A DNA stretch of 64,000 nucleotides from Nocardia thailandica NBRC 100428. Lineage in GTDB: Bacteria; Actinomycetota; Actinomycetes; Mycobacteriales; Mycobacteriaceae. A program made the translations under genes and the position numbers. The stretch spans positions 25,385 to 89,384 of the forward strand of contig NZ_BAGK01000205.1 of the NCBI RefSeq assembly GCF_000308795.1, written 5' to 3'. A model generated the notes under the pieces. The model was not told the origin of the DNA. It ran no database searches and was given only the letters and a program-made list of their open reading frames with translations. Shown in pieces: positions 42,080-52,300 of this stretch; the stretch's first letter is position 1; each line of letters opens with the position of its first letter.

Positions 42080-43741
42080 GTGACCGAGCCCGGTGATGCG
42101 CGCGAATCCGAGGCGACGGCGACCGCTCCGACCCCGCGCGGCCTGCCCGCGGAGGTCGCCCGGCGCCGGACATTCGCGGTGATCTCCCATCCCGACGCCG
42201 GTAAGTCGACGCTGACCGAGGCGCTGGCCCTGCACGCGCGGATGATCTCCGAGGCGGGCGCCATCCACGGCAAGGCCGGGCGCAAGTCCACCGTGTCGGA
42301 CTGGATGGAGATGGAGAAGGCGCGCGGCATCTCGGTCAGTTCGACCGCGCTGCAGTTCAACTACCGGGCCGCGGGCTCGGACGTGGACAGCGTCATCAAC
42401 CTGGTCGACACCCCCGGCCACTCCGACTTCTCCGAGGACACCTACCGCGTGCTCACCGCGGTCGACGCCGCGGTGATGCTCATCGACGCGGCCAAGGGCC
42501 TCGAGCCGCAGACCCTCAAGCTGTTCCAGGTGTGCCGTCACCGCGGCATCCCGGTGATCACCGTCATCAACAAGTGGGACCGTCCCGGCCAGGCGCCGCT
42601 GGAACTCCTCGACGAGATCAGCGAGCGGATCGGGCTGACGCCGACGCCGCTGTTCCTGCCGGTGGGCATCGCCGGCGACTTCCGCGGCCTGCTGCGGCGT
42701 GGACCGGAGGGCGTGGCCGAGGAGTACATCCATTTCACCCGGACCGCGGGTGGCGCGACGATCGCGCCCGAGGAGTCGCTGACGCCGGAGCAGGCCGAGG
42801 CCCGCGAGGGCGAGGCGTGGGTGACCGCGGCCGAGGAGAGCGAGCTGCTGTCGGCGACCGGCCAGGATCACGATCAGGAGCTGTTCCTGGCGGGCCAGAC
42901 CTCGCCGGTCATCTACGCCTCGGCGATGCTGAACTTCGGGGTGCGCCAGCTGCTCGAGACGCTGGTCGCGCTGGCGCCCGCGCCGGGCGCGCGCGTCGAC
43001 GTGGCGGGCAGGCCGCGCGAGACCGGCGACCCGTTCAGCGCGGTGGTGTTCAAGGTGCAGGCGGGCATGGACACCGCGCACCGGGACCGGCTGGCGTTCA
43101 TGCGCATCGTGTCGGGGGAATTCGAGCGCGGCATGGTCGTCACGCACGCGCAGACCGGGCGTCCGTTCGCCACCAAATACGCGCTGACGGTGTTCGGTCG
43201 GGAGCGGTCCACCGTCGACACCGCCTATCCGGGCGACGTGGTCGGCCTGGTGAACGCGACCGCGCTGGCGCCGGGGCACACGCTGTTCGTGGATCGCAAG
43301 GTGGAATTCCCGCCGATCCCGAGCTTCGCGCCCGAACACTTCGCGACGCTGCGCGCGCAGAGCGCCGGAAAGTACAAGCAGTTCCGCAAGGCCATCGATC
43401 AGCTCGATTCCGAGGGCGTGGTGCAGGTGCTGCGCAACGACGCCCGCGGCGACGCCTCGCCGGTGCTCGCGGCGGTCGGCCCGATGCAGTTCGAAGTGGT
43501 GACCGCGCGCATGCAGGCCGAATTCAATGTGGAGACGCAGCTGGATTTCCTGCCGTACACCCTCGCGCGGCGGACCGATGCCGAATCGGCGCCGGAACTG
43601 GATCGGCAGCGCGGGGTCGAGGTGTTCACCCGGACCGACGGCGCGGTGCTCGCGCTGTTCAGCGACAAATGGCGACTGCAGTACATCGAGAAGGAACACC
43701 CGGACCTGACGCTGGAGCCGCTGGTCGCGACGGCCGATTGA
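42080..43741 (+). CDS. prfC: Peptide chain release factor 3
   Basis: 553 residues. A translational GTPase that recycles RF1/RF2 from the ribosome. The G1 loop is SHPDAGKST, G3 is DTPGHSDFSEDTYR, G4 is NKWDR; the switch region has EMEKARGISVSSTALQF. Domains II and III run through FKVQAGMDTAHRDRLAFMRI to FRKAIDQLDSEGVVQV. From memory M. tuberculosis lacks prfC, so this is one difference from that backbone. Confidence 0.97.
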   Translation: MTEPGDARESEATATAPTPRGLPAEVARRRTFAVISHPDAGKSTLTEALALHARMISEAGAIHGKAGRKSTVSDWMEMEKARGISVSSTALQFNYRAAGSDVDSVINLVDTPGHSDFSEDTYRVLTAVDAAVMLIDAAKGLEPQTLKLFQVCRHRGIPVITVINKWDRPGQAPLELLDEISERIGLTPTPLFLPVGIAGDFRGLLRRGPEGVAEEYIHFTRTAGGATIAPEESLTPEQAEAREGEAWVTAAEESELLSATGQDHDQELFLAGQTSPVIYASAMLNFGVRQLLETLVALAPAPGARVDVAGRPRETGDPFSAVVFKVQAGMDTAHRDRLAFMRIVSGEFERGMVVTHAQTGRPFATKYALTVFGRERSTVDTAYPGDVVGLVNATALAPGHTLFVDRKVEFPPIPSFAPEHFATLRAQSAGKYKQFRKAIDQLDSEGVVQVLRNDARGDASPVLAAVGPMQFEVVTARMQAEFNVETQLDFLPYTLARRTDAESAPELDRQRGVEVFTRTDGAVLALFSDKWRLQYIEKEHPDLTLEPLVATAD

Positions 43742-43777
43742 GGGCGGTCGACCGACCCAGACACCGCGGCCGGCCGA

Positions 43778-44479
43778 TCAGCGGGGGTCGGTCTCGATCC
43801 GTTCGATGTGGTTCTCGCGGGCGATGAGCCCCCACCGGCTCGACGTCAGTCGCAGGCTGGGCACGTCGCTGAGCGAGACGACCACCTCGTAGGTGCGCTC
43901 GTAGCCGGTGTGGGTGATGCGCCACTGCCCGTCCTCGCAGCGGCGGTAGCGGTCGCCGTAGTAGGCGGCGCCGCGCAGGAGCATGTTGTGTTCGGGGATG
44001 AGCACGGTGTCGGCCAGGTACCAGGTGCCGGTCGCGGTGTCGCCGTCGACGTCGATCTCGGGGTGGTCGCAGCGGTGCTCGGTGATGACGTGCGGGCCCA
44101 GGGTGTTGCGCAGGAAGGCCAGGAAGGCCTCACGGGACTCGAACTGCAGGTATTCGCTGTAGGTCGCGGTGGCCTCGGGGACCAGCGTGTCGGAGAACTC
44201 GTCCCAGGACTTGGTGTCGAGGGAGCGCAGGTAGCGGTATTTCAGGCGCTGGATCGCGGTGACGTCGTCCATGGGCGGGCGGGGCGGGGCGGCCTCGGCG
44301 GCGGGTTCGTCGGCCTGCTCCGATTCGGGGGGTGGGTGGCTCTCCACGGCCGCCGCGCCCGCGTCGTGGCCCGCCACCAACGGCGGCTCGTCGATCTCGG
44401 GCAGCACCGGCGGCGGGCCCTCCCGCCGCTCGGCCGCTTCCTCGGTTGTCACATCTGGATACCCGTGCCTGCGATCCAT
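43778..44479 (-). CDS. NTF2-fold (SnoaL-like) protein with Pro-rich N-terminus
   Basis: 233 residues from ATG 44479 (GGAGAG upstream). Residues 1 to about 85 are Pro/Glu/Ala-rich and disordered. The rest is a SnoaL-like domain: DDVTAIQRLKYRYLRSLDTKSWDEFSDTLVPEATATYSE, TATGTWYLADTV, GAAYYGDRYRRCEDGQWRITHTGYER. The family includes cyclases, isomerases and catalytically silent members; the reaction is unknown. Convergent with prfC. Confidence 0.8.
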   Translation of the reverse strand: MDRRHGYPDVTTEEAAERREGPPPVLPEIDEPPLVAGHDAGAAAVESHPPPESEQADEPAAEAAPPRPPMDDVTAIQRLKYRYLRSLDTKSWDEFSDTLVPEATATYSEYLQFESREAFLAFLRNTLGPHVITEHRCDHPEIDVDGDTATGTWYLADTVLIPEHNMLLRGAAYYGDRYRRCEDGQWRITHTGYERTYEVVVSLSDVPSLRLTSSRWGLIARENHIERIETDPR

Positions 44480-44584
44480 ACTCTCCACAATCCCACCGGC
44501 AGACACCTGCGCGCGGGATCTGTGTCCGATCGCTATCACCGATGAGACCTTGCCGTGACCGATCGGGCGCGGCGCGCGTCTGTC

Positions 44585-45460
44585 TCAGCTACCGATGGTG
44601 AAGCAGATGCGGCAGAAGTCCTCGCCGAACTCCGAGAGCCGCAGGCTCTTCCGCACGATCTTGGGGGCGCGGCCCGCCTTCTTGAGCGCGTCCTCGACCA
44701 CCGGCTGCACTTCGAGCACCATGTAGCGGCTCAGCACCACCGGGTCGTCGGAGGTGTAGGTGAGGCCGAGGCGGTTGAGGTTGATGAGGTAGGAGCGTGC
44801 CCGGTCCGGGTAGCGCACACCGGCCTGCTCGGGGACCGAGGTGAGGTCGCCCTGGACCAGCTCCGAACCGATGCCGAGCGGCCGGTTGGTGCGCACGTCC
44901 ACCGACGGCTGCGGGCCGTTGAGCGCCATGAACCGCAGGATGCGCGCCTCGTCGGGGGCGATCTCGTCGAGGATGCGGTCGTAGGCCGGGTGCACATCCT
45001 CGGTGAAGTAGACGTCGGCGGAGCGGGCGAGCAGCGCGTCGCCGCGGCGGCGCAGGTCCTCGGTGCTGGCCGAGCGCAGGTACGGGCCGACGGTGACGGC
45101 CTGCTGGGTCGAGCCGTTGGGCGTCGGCACGTAGCTGACGATCTCGCGGACCGACCCCTCGGTGACGCCGAGGGCGCTGCGCGCGATCGACCGCAGCGCG
45201 TTGCCGGTGCGCTCGGCGATCTCGGCCGAGGACTCGCCGTCGAGCGCCGCCTGAGCCAGTTCCCTGGTGACCTCGTAGGTGGTGCCGACGGCCCATTGAC
45301 CACCGCGGACCGCGGTCCCGGCGGCCAGCCCCGCCGCCCGGAAGACACCGCGGATCAGCCGCGCCTCGTTGCTGATCTGCCGCTGCTCCACATCCGAGCT
45401 GCGCTCGACGGCGCGGGTACCGGCACGAGCCAGGTCCTGTCCGGTCCTGTCGTCTGTCAC
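44585..45460 (-). CDS. Abi-alpha (DUF4393) family protein, copy 1
   Basis: 291 residues. It has an N-terminal helical region with a possible amphipathic or weak membrane segment (RLIRGVFRAAGLAAGTAVRGGQW) and the Abi-alpha domain from ADVYFTEDVHPAYDRILDEIAPDEARILRFMA to LRLSEFGEDFCRICF. The family was named for a proposed link with abortive infection; no mechanism is known to me. A clear paralogue lies at 47102-47941, beyond a divergent DUF445 gene. It faces the DUF445/copy 2 operon across a 328-nt gap. Confidence 0.78.
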   Translation of the reverse strand: MTDDRTGQDLARAGTRAVERSSDVEQRQISNEARLIRGVFRAAGLAAGTAVRGGQWAVGTTYEVTRELAQAALDGESSAEIAERTGNALRSIARSALGVTEGSVREIVSYVPTPNGSTQQAVTVGPYLRSASTEDLRRRGDALLARSADVYFTEDVHPAYDRILDEIAPDEARILRFMALNGPQPSVDVRTNRPLGIGSELVQGDLTSVPEQAGVRYPDRARSYLINLNRLGLTYTSDDPVVLSRYMVLEVQPVVEDALKKAGRAPKIVRKSLRLSEFGEDFCRICFTIGS

Positions 45461-45788
45461 GTCTACTCCGAAGGTCTCACAGGTGAACGGCCGCTCACAG
45501 AATTATTGCCCGGCCACCCTCCGCGCGCAGCACCGGCAACACGCCCCCCTGGCGCGCCCCGTTGTCGGTTGTCACGAAGATGTGGTGGTGGTCATTGTTC
45601 CGACTCGCTCAGTCGAAGTCGGCATCGCGGGCTGGTTCTGTGACTGATGTCTCAGACACTACCCTGTGTCCTGACCCACCACGAATGGACCTCGTTGCGC
45701 ACCTCACAGTAGGGTCACCTCGCCGCGGGGGTGCTAATTTTGGTTTGCCGGTGAGGCGGCGGTCACCGGATATCGGCAGGAGGGTGTC
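45461..45788. other. Divergent intergenic region between Abi-alpha copy 1 and DUF445 gene
   Basis: 328 nt, less GC-rich near 45590-45770 than its surroundings. It probably contains back-to-back promoters. No gene, palindrome of note or repeat-family copy was seen. Confidence 0.5.
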
Positions 45789-47111
45789 GTGTTGGAGAGT
45801 GTGTTCGGAGTCCATCCGACGCTCTTGCTGGAGATTTTGACCATTCCGCTTTTCACAGGCGTGATCGGTTACATCACCAACTGGACCGGCATTCTGATGC
45901 TGTTCCAGCCGATCAAGTTCCACGGCGTGAAACTACCGGGCCTGCGCGCGCTGTTCCCCTTCCTGCCCAAGCGCATCCAGGTCCTGCCGCTGCTGTCCTA
46001 CGACGGCCGCATCGGCTGGCAGGGCATCGTCCCCTCCCGCGCGGACAAGATGGCCTCCATCGCCGTGGACAAAGGGCTGGCCAAGCTCGGCAGCGTTTCC
46101 GATTTCTATCGCGAACTCGAGCCCGACAAACTGGCGGGCCATCTCGCCGAGGTCGCCGACGCCCAGATCCGCGACATCGTCGAGGTGATCCTCCGCCGCG
46201 AGCACCCCCAGCTCTGGTACAACCTGCCGACCCAGGTGCGGGAAATGGTGCACCAGCGGGTCCGCCAGCAACTGCCCGAGATCCTCCACGAACTCACCAC
46301 CGAACTCGGCACCAATATCGATCAGCTGCTCGACGTCAAGCAGATGGTGATCCGCTATTTCCAGGCCCGCCCGCAGCTGCTCAACCAGCTGTTCCAGGTG
46401 CTCGGCGCCAAGGAACTGCGATTCATGCAGAATTTCGGCTTCTATTTCGGCGCCCCGTGCGGCCTGGTGCTCGTCGCCGCCCTCCACCTGACCGGCTGGT
46501 CGCCGCTGGTCGTGCTGCCGGTCGGCGGCATCATCATCGGCTGGGTGGTGAACTGGGTCGGCATCAACATGATCTTCGCGCCCGCGACGCCGAAGTGGTG
46601 GTGCCCGTGGCGGCAGGGGCTGCTGATCAAGCGCCAGCCCGAGATCACCGCCGGCTACGCCGAGCTGGTGTCGACCGAGGTGGTCACGGTCGCCAACATC
46701 GGCGACGAACTGCTCAACGGCCCCCGCTCCGACCGCACCCTGCAGATGCTCGAGGACACCCTCCGTCCGGCGGCCGACCGCGCCCTCGGCCCGGCGCGGC
46801 CCGCGGTGAAGTTCATGCTGGGCAGCCGCGAGTACGACTCGCTGCAGTCCACGCTGACCGCCGAGGCCATGAGCATCGCGCCGATGGCCTTCGCCGACCC
46901 GGACTTCAACCTCCAGCAGGGCAAACAGGTCAACGAGTACATCGCCCGGCAAATGTCCGCCCTGTCACCGCACGACTTCGTGGACATGCTGCGTTCGGCC
47001 ATCAAACAGGACGAATGGTTGCTTTTCGTCCATGGCGGCGCGCTGGGCCTCCTCGCCGGATACGCTCACATCCTGGTCTTCGGAACAGGAGTGGCGACTA
47101 CATGGATATAG
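45789..47111 (+). CDS. DUF445 family membrane protein
   Basis: 440 residues, GTG start at 45789. It has membrane segments at the N-terminus (LLLEILTIPLFTGVIGYITNWTGILMLF), in the middle (CGLVLVAALHLTGWSPLVVLPVGGIIIGWVVNWVGINMIF) and near the C-terminus (GALGLLAGYAHILVFGTG). The two GYITNW/GWVVNW-type motifs are the DUF445 hallmark. The family (YheB-like) has no settled function. Its stop overlaps the Abi-alpha copy 2 start by 10 nt, so the pair is coupled. Confidence 0.88.
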   Translation: MLESVFGVHPTLLLEILTIPLFTGVIGYITNWTGILMLFQPIKFHGVKLPGLRALFPFLPKRIQVLPLLSYDGRIGWQGIVPSRADKMASIAVDKGLAKLGSVSDFYRELEPDKLAGHLAEVADAQIRDIVEVILRREHPQLWYNLPTQVREMVHQRVRQQLPEILHELTTELGTNIDQLLDVKQMVIRYFQARPQLLNQLFQVLGAKELRFMQNFGFYFGAPCGLVLVAALHLTGWSPLVVLPVGGIIIGWVVNWVGINMIFAPATPKWWCPWRQGLLIKRQPEITAGYAELVSTEVVTVANIGDELLNGPRSDRTLQMLEDTLRPAADRALGPARPAVKFMLGSREYDSLQSTLTAEAMSIAPMAFADPDFNLQQGKQVNEYIARQMSALSPHDFVDMLRSAIKQDEWLLFVHGGALGLLAGYAHILVFGTGVATTWI

Positions 47112-47941
47112 ACGATTCAACCCCGTCCACCGACCTGGTGCGGCGCACGGTGCCGCCGCCCGACCTCGCCACCGCGCGTCCCGGCTTCCCCCTCTCCCCC
47201 CTGCGCACCGTCGCGGCCGCCACCGGCGTGGCCCGGGTCGCGCTCACCGCCGCCTCCGGCATGACGCTGTGGACCCTCGACACCGCCCTCGGTGTCACCG
47301 TGACCGTGCTGCGCGGCAGCATCGCCGGGGCGCCGCCCGCCGACGTGCTGGCCGAGGCCGAGACCGAGGTCCGCGACCGGTTGCGCGTCGCGCTCGGCCT
47401 GCCGACCACCCGGGACGCCCCCGGCACGGACACCCCCACCCTGCGCGAACAGGGCGCCGAACTGCTGCGCCTGTCGGCGAGCACGCACGCCGCGACCTCC
47501 GACATCCACCCCGCCTACCCCGGCATCCTCACCGAACTGACGCCCGACGAGGCGCGCATCCTGCGCTTCCTGCACGTGGCGGGCCCGCAGCCCGCCATCG
47601 ACGTGCGCACCGGTCGGCAGCGCGCCTTCGGGTCGGACCGGCTGCTGTCCGGCGTCACCATGATCGGCGAGCACGCCGGGCTGCGCTTCCCCAACCGGGT
47701 GCCGCAGTACCTGCCGAACCTGCGCAGGCTCGGCCTGATCGAGACCATCCGCGAACCGGTCGACAACCCGCACCGATACCAGCTCATCGAGGCACAGGAG
47801 CACGTGCGGACCGCGCTCAAACGCGCCGGCTTCGGCACCAAGGTGAGCTACCGCAGCATCGTGCTGACCGAGTTCGGCACGGACTTCGTCGGCGCCTGCC
47901 TCCCGGTCGTCGTCGACAACACCGGCCGGGAGAGCGTGTAG
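47102..47941 (+). CDS. Abi-alpha (DUF4393) family protein, copy 2
   Basis: 279 residues from ATG 47102, overlapping the DUF445 gene by 10 nt. The domain from ATSDIHPAYPGILTELTPDEARILRFLHVAGPQPAIDVRTGRQ to YRSIVLTEFGTDFVGACL aligns over its full length with copy 1 (shared HPAY, PDEARILRF, GPQP.DVRT, NL.RLGL, EFG.DF). A hydrophobic helix lies near residues 36-60. The function is unknown; the conserved pairing with a membrane protein suggests membrane-associated action. Confidence 0.78.
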   Translation: MDIDDSTPSTDLVRRTVPPPDLATARPGFPLSPLRTVAAATGVARVALTAASGMTLWTLDTALGVTVTVLRGSIAGAPPADVLAEAETEVRDRLRVALGLPTTRDAPGTDTPTLREQGAELLRLSASTHAATSDIHPAYPGILTELTPDEARILRFLHVAGPQPAIDVRTGRQRAFGSDRLLSGVTMIGEHAGLRFPNRVPQYLPNLRRLGLIETIREPVDNPHRYQLIEAQEHVRTALKRAGFGTKVSYRSIVLTEFGTDFVGACLPVVVDNTGRESV

Positions 47942-47947
47942 CGCCGG

Positions 47948-47978
47948 CGGATGCGGTGACGCGGCGCCACCGCATCCG
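47948..47978. terminator. Bidirectional hairpin between Abi-alpha copy 2 and ABC-F gene
   Basis: CGGATGCGGTG (47948-47958) and CACCGCATCCG (47968-47978) form an 11-bp perfect stem with a 9-nt loop. It lies in the 42-nt gap between two convergent genes and can end both transcripts. Confidence 0.7.
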
Positions 47979-47983
47979 GGCGC

Positions 47984-49771
<1,788 letters not shown>

Positions 49772-49856
49772 CGGGGTAGCTCGCCCGCCTTCCAGCAGTG
49801 ACTCTTCGGCCGTTCGAGCCTACTCATCGCCGCGGGACCGCCCTCGGGCGGTGCGT

Positions 49857-50789
49857 TCAGCGCTTGGGCTGCGGCTCGCCGAGTACCCGCGCGCCGGGCA
49901 CGGGGCCGCTGGCGGTGCGCACGCTGCGGCACACGCCCGCTCCCGCGAGTTCGGCGGCGACGGCGACGGCGGCGTCCTCGGACTCGCAGAGGAACGCGCA
50001 GGTCGGGCCCGACCCGGACACCAGCCCGGCCAGCGCGCCCGCGCCGACCCCGGCCCGCAGCGTGCGCCGCAGTTCGGGTTTCAGGGAGAGGGCCGCGGCC
50101 TGCAGGTCGTTGCCGAGCAGGGGCGCGAGGGTTTTCGGGTCGCCGCCGGCGAGCGCCTGCATGAGCGCCTGCGGATCGCCGACGCGGGGCGGGTCGCCCT
50201 CCGCCCGCAGCCGATCCAGCTCGCCGAACACCGCGGGGGTGGACAGGCCGCCGTTGGCGAGGGCGAGCACCCAGTGGAAGGTGTTGCGCGACAGGACCGG
50301 CAGCAGCCGCTCGCCGCGGCCGGTGCCGAGGGCGGTGCCGCCGTGCAGGGCGAAGGGGACGTCGGAGCCCAGTTCGGCGGCGACGGCGGCCAGTTCGTCG
50401 CGGCTCAGGCCGAGGTCCCAGAGCTCGTTGAGGCCGACCAGCGCGGCGGCGCCGTCGGCGCTGCCGCCCGCCATGCCGCCCGCGACCGGAATACCCTTGG
50501 TGATGGCGATCTCCACGAGCGGCGCGCGGCCCGCCAGATGCGCCAGGCGCACCGCGGCCTTCCACACCAGGTTCGTGCGGTCGGTGGGCACCTCGGCGGC
50601 GCCCTCGCCGGTGACCCGGACCGCGAGCGAGGCCGCGGGCGCGAGCTGGAGGTCGTCCCCGAGGGAGAGGGCCTGGAACACCGTGGTGAGGTCGTGATAG
50701 CCGTCCGGGCGCAGATCACCGACACCCAGATGCAGGTTCACCTTGGACGGAGCGCGCACGACCACCGGGCTCGGCACAACAGACAGCAC
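49857..50789 (-). CDS. ispE: 4-diphosphocytidyl-2-C-methyl-D-erythritol kinase
   Basis: 310 residues from GTG 50789. A GHMP kinase of the MEP isoprenoid pathway. The Lys/Asn start block is VRAPSKVNLHLGVGDLRPDGYHDL, the ATP loop is PVAGGMAGGSADGAAAL, and the C-terminal GHMP motif is LVSGSGPTCAFLC. In mycobacteria ispE follows ksgA directly; here the copper-chaperone gene and repeat copy D lie between ksgA and ispE. Confidence 0.96.
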   Translation of the reverse strand: MLSVVPSPVVVRAPSKVNLHLGVGDLRPDGYHDLTTVFQALSLGDDLQLAPAASLAVRVTGEGAAEVPTDRTNLVWKAAVRLAHLAGRAPLVEIAITKGIPVAGGMAGGSADGAAALVGLNELWDLGLSRDELAAVAAELGSDVPFALHGGTALGTGRGERLLPVLSRNTFHWVLALANGGLSTPAVFGELDRLRAEGDPPRVGDPQALMQALAGGDPKTLAPLLGNDLQAAALSLKPELRRTLRAGVGAGALAGLVSGSGPTCAFLCESEDAAVAVAAELAGAGVCRSVRTASGPVPGARVLGEPQPKR

Positions 50790-50846
50790 GGTGGCAAAGC
50801 CTAACCGGTGCGCACGACAATCGGCGGCCGAGGCGCTTGCGCAAAG

Positions 50847-50888
50847 TACCCGTGGGGGGTATGTTCGATCCCAGCGGGGATACCCCCG
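50847..50888. promoter_or_regulatory. CsoR-like G/C-tract palindromes before the copper-chaperone gene
   Basis: TACCCGTGGGGGGTA (50847-50861), and about 15 nt later GGGGATACCCCC (50877-50888), are G-run/C-run inverted repeats of the type bound by CsoR copper sensors. They sit 28-69 nt upstream of the chaperone ATG. No csoR gene is in the window, so the sensor would act from elsewhere. Confidence 0.5.
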
Positions 50889-50915
50889 GACCGTATGAAT
50901 GAGAAGGAGCGGGCC

Positions 50916-51119
50916 ATGGCCACCACCACCTACACCGTCACCGGGATGACCTGCGGCCACTGCGTCGGCTCGGTCAAGCAGGAGATCGGCAAGATCGACG
51001 GCGTCACCAGCGTGGACGTCGACCTGGCCAGCGGCCGGGTCACCGTCGACAGCACCGGCGAGCTGGCCGACTCCGCCGTCGCGGCCGCCGTGGACGAAGC
51101 CGGGTACGCGCTCGGTTGA
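50916..51119 (+). CDS. Heavy-metal-associated domain protein (CopZ-like copper chaperone)
   Basis: 67 residues, a single HMA ferredoxin-like domain. The metal site is GMTCGHCVGSV (CxxC), with the family GVTSVDVDLASGRVTV strand pair. It probably binds and delivers Cu(I). No copA ATPase or csoR gene is adjacent, so it is an orphan here. The ATG follows GAAGGAGCGGGCC. The stop codon itself is caught in a 33-bp duplication belonging to repeat copy D. Confidence 0.92.
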   Translation: MATTTYTVTGMTCGHCVGSVKQEIGKIDGVTSVDVDLASGRVTVDSTGELADSAVAAAVDEAGYALG

Positions 51120-51307
51120 TGGAGCGCTGGCGCGCTCGAGTCGCCCGGTTGATGGAGCGCTGGCGCGCTCGAGTCGCGGCCCTTGGTGCCCCGACGAACA
51201 GAGTCCCGATCCTCGCGGCTGCGCCGCATGGGGTCGGGACTCTGTTCGTCGGGGCGGCCGCGACCGCCGCTGCGCGGCGGGGCCTCCTCGGGGTCGGCCC
51301 GTGGTGG
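51120..51307 (+). repeat. Structured intergenic repeat, copy D, with duplicated left end
   Basis: The left end TGGAGCGCTGGCGCGCTCG begins right after the chaperone TGA and again at 51153. A 33-bp tandem duplication includes the last bases of the gene (CGGTTGAT at 51113 and 51146). The central 21-bp perfect arms are at 51189-51209 and 51234-51254 (GAACAGAGT against ACTCTGTTC). The right end is GGTCGGCCCGTGGTGG. The rest of the gap to ksgA (51308-51388) shows nothing. Confidence 0.85.
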
Positions 51308-51388
51308 TCGGGTTTGCCGCCGTGACTCATACACCGACCAGTCGGCTCACGACGGTGCCGGCCGTGGCCCTGGTGCCGGCCGTGACCC

Positions 51389-52270
51389 TCACGCCTGGGC
51401 GGCCAGCCGCACGTAGGCGGCCGTGTCCAGGGTTTCGCCGCGGGCCGTGGGGTCGATGCCCGCGGCGACGAGGCGGCGTTCGGCCTCGGCGGGGGAACCG
51501 GCCCAGCCGGACAGGGCGGCGCGCAGGGTCTTGCGACGCTGGGCGAACGCGGCGTCGACCACCTCGAAGACGCGCTTGCGGTGCTCGGCGTCGGTCGGCC
51601 AGGGCGGCTCGGCGTAGCGGTCGATGCGGACCAGGCCGGACTCGACGCGGGGCACCGGCCAGAACACCTGGGTGCCCACGTGCCCGGCGCGGCGGACCCG
51701 GCCGAAGAACCCGGCCTTCACACTCGGCACGCCGTAGACCCGGCTGCCCGGTTCGGCGGCGAGGCGGTCGGCGACCTCGGCCTGCACCATCACCAGCGAC
51801 ACCGCGATGCTCGGCAGTTCGGCCAGCAGGTGCAGCAGCACCGGAACCGCCACGTTGTAGGGCAGATTCGCGACCAGCGCGGTCGGCTCGGCCGGGATCC
51901 GGTCCGCGCCGACCCGCATGGCGTCGGCCTCCACCACGGTCAGGCGCCCGGCGAGGCCGGGCGCCCGGTCGGCGACGGTGCCGGGCAGCGCGGCGGCCAG
52001 CACCGGGTCGATCTCGACGGCGACCACGCGCTCGACCACGTCGAGCAGCGCGAGGGTCAGGGAGCCGAGGCCGGGACCGACCTCCACGACGGTGTCGCCG
52101 GACCCGACCCCGGCCGCGGTGACGATGCGGCGCACCGTGTTCGCGTCGTGCACGAAGTTCTGGCCGAGCTGTTTGGTCGGCCGCACGCCGAACCGCTCGG
52201 CCAGCGTCCGCACCTCGGCGGGACCGAGCAGCGCGGCCTCGCCGCGGAAGGGGGAATCAGGTTCGGGCAC
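51389..52270 (-). CDS. ksgA: 16S rRNA (adenine1518/1519-N6) dimethyltransferase
   Basis: 293 residues, GTG start. It dimethylates two adenines in the 16S rRNA 3' hairpin. The SAM motif is VVEVGPGLGSLTLALL, the catalytic motif is VANLPYNVAVPVL, and the N-terminal block is KQLGQNFVHDANTVRRI. It is separated from rpfB, its usual mycobacterial neighbour, by the lipase pair and metG-tatD. Confidence 0.97.
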   Translation of the reverse strand: MPEPDSPFRGEAALLGPAEVRTLAERFGVRPTKQLGQNFVHDANTVRRIVTAAGVGSGDTVVEVGPGLGSLTLALLDVVERVVAVEIDPVLAAALPGTVADRAPGLAGRLTVVEADAMRVGADRIPAEPTALVANLPYNVAVPVLLHLLAELPSIAVSLVMVQAEVADRLAAEPGSRVYGVPSVKAGFFGRVRRAGHVGTQVFWPVPRVESGLVRIDRYAEPPWPTDAEHRKRVFEVVDAAFAQRRKTLRAALSGWAGSPAEAERRLVAAGIDPTARGETLDTAAYVRLAAQA

Positions 52271-52300
52271 CGGATGAACCTACCAACCCGCCGGTGCGGG

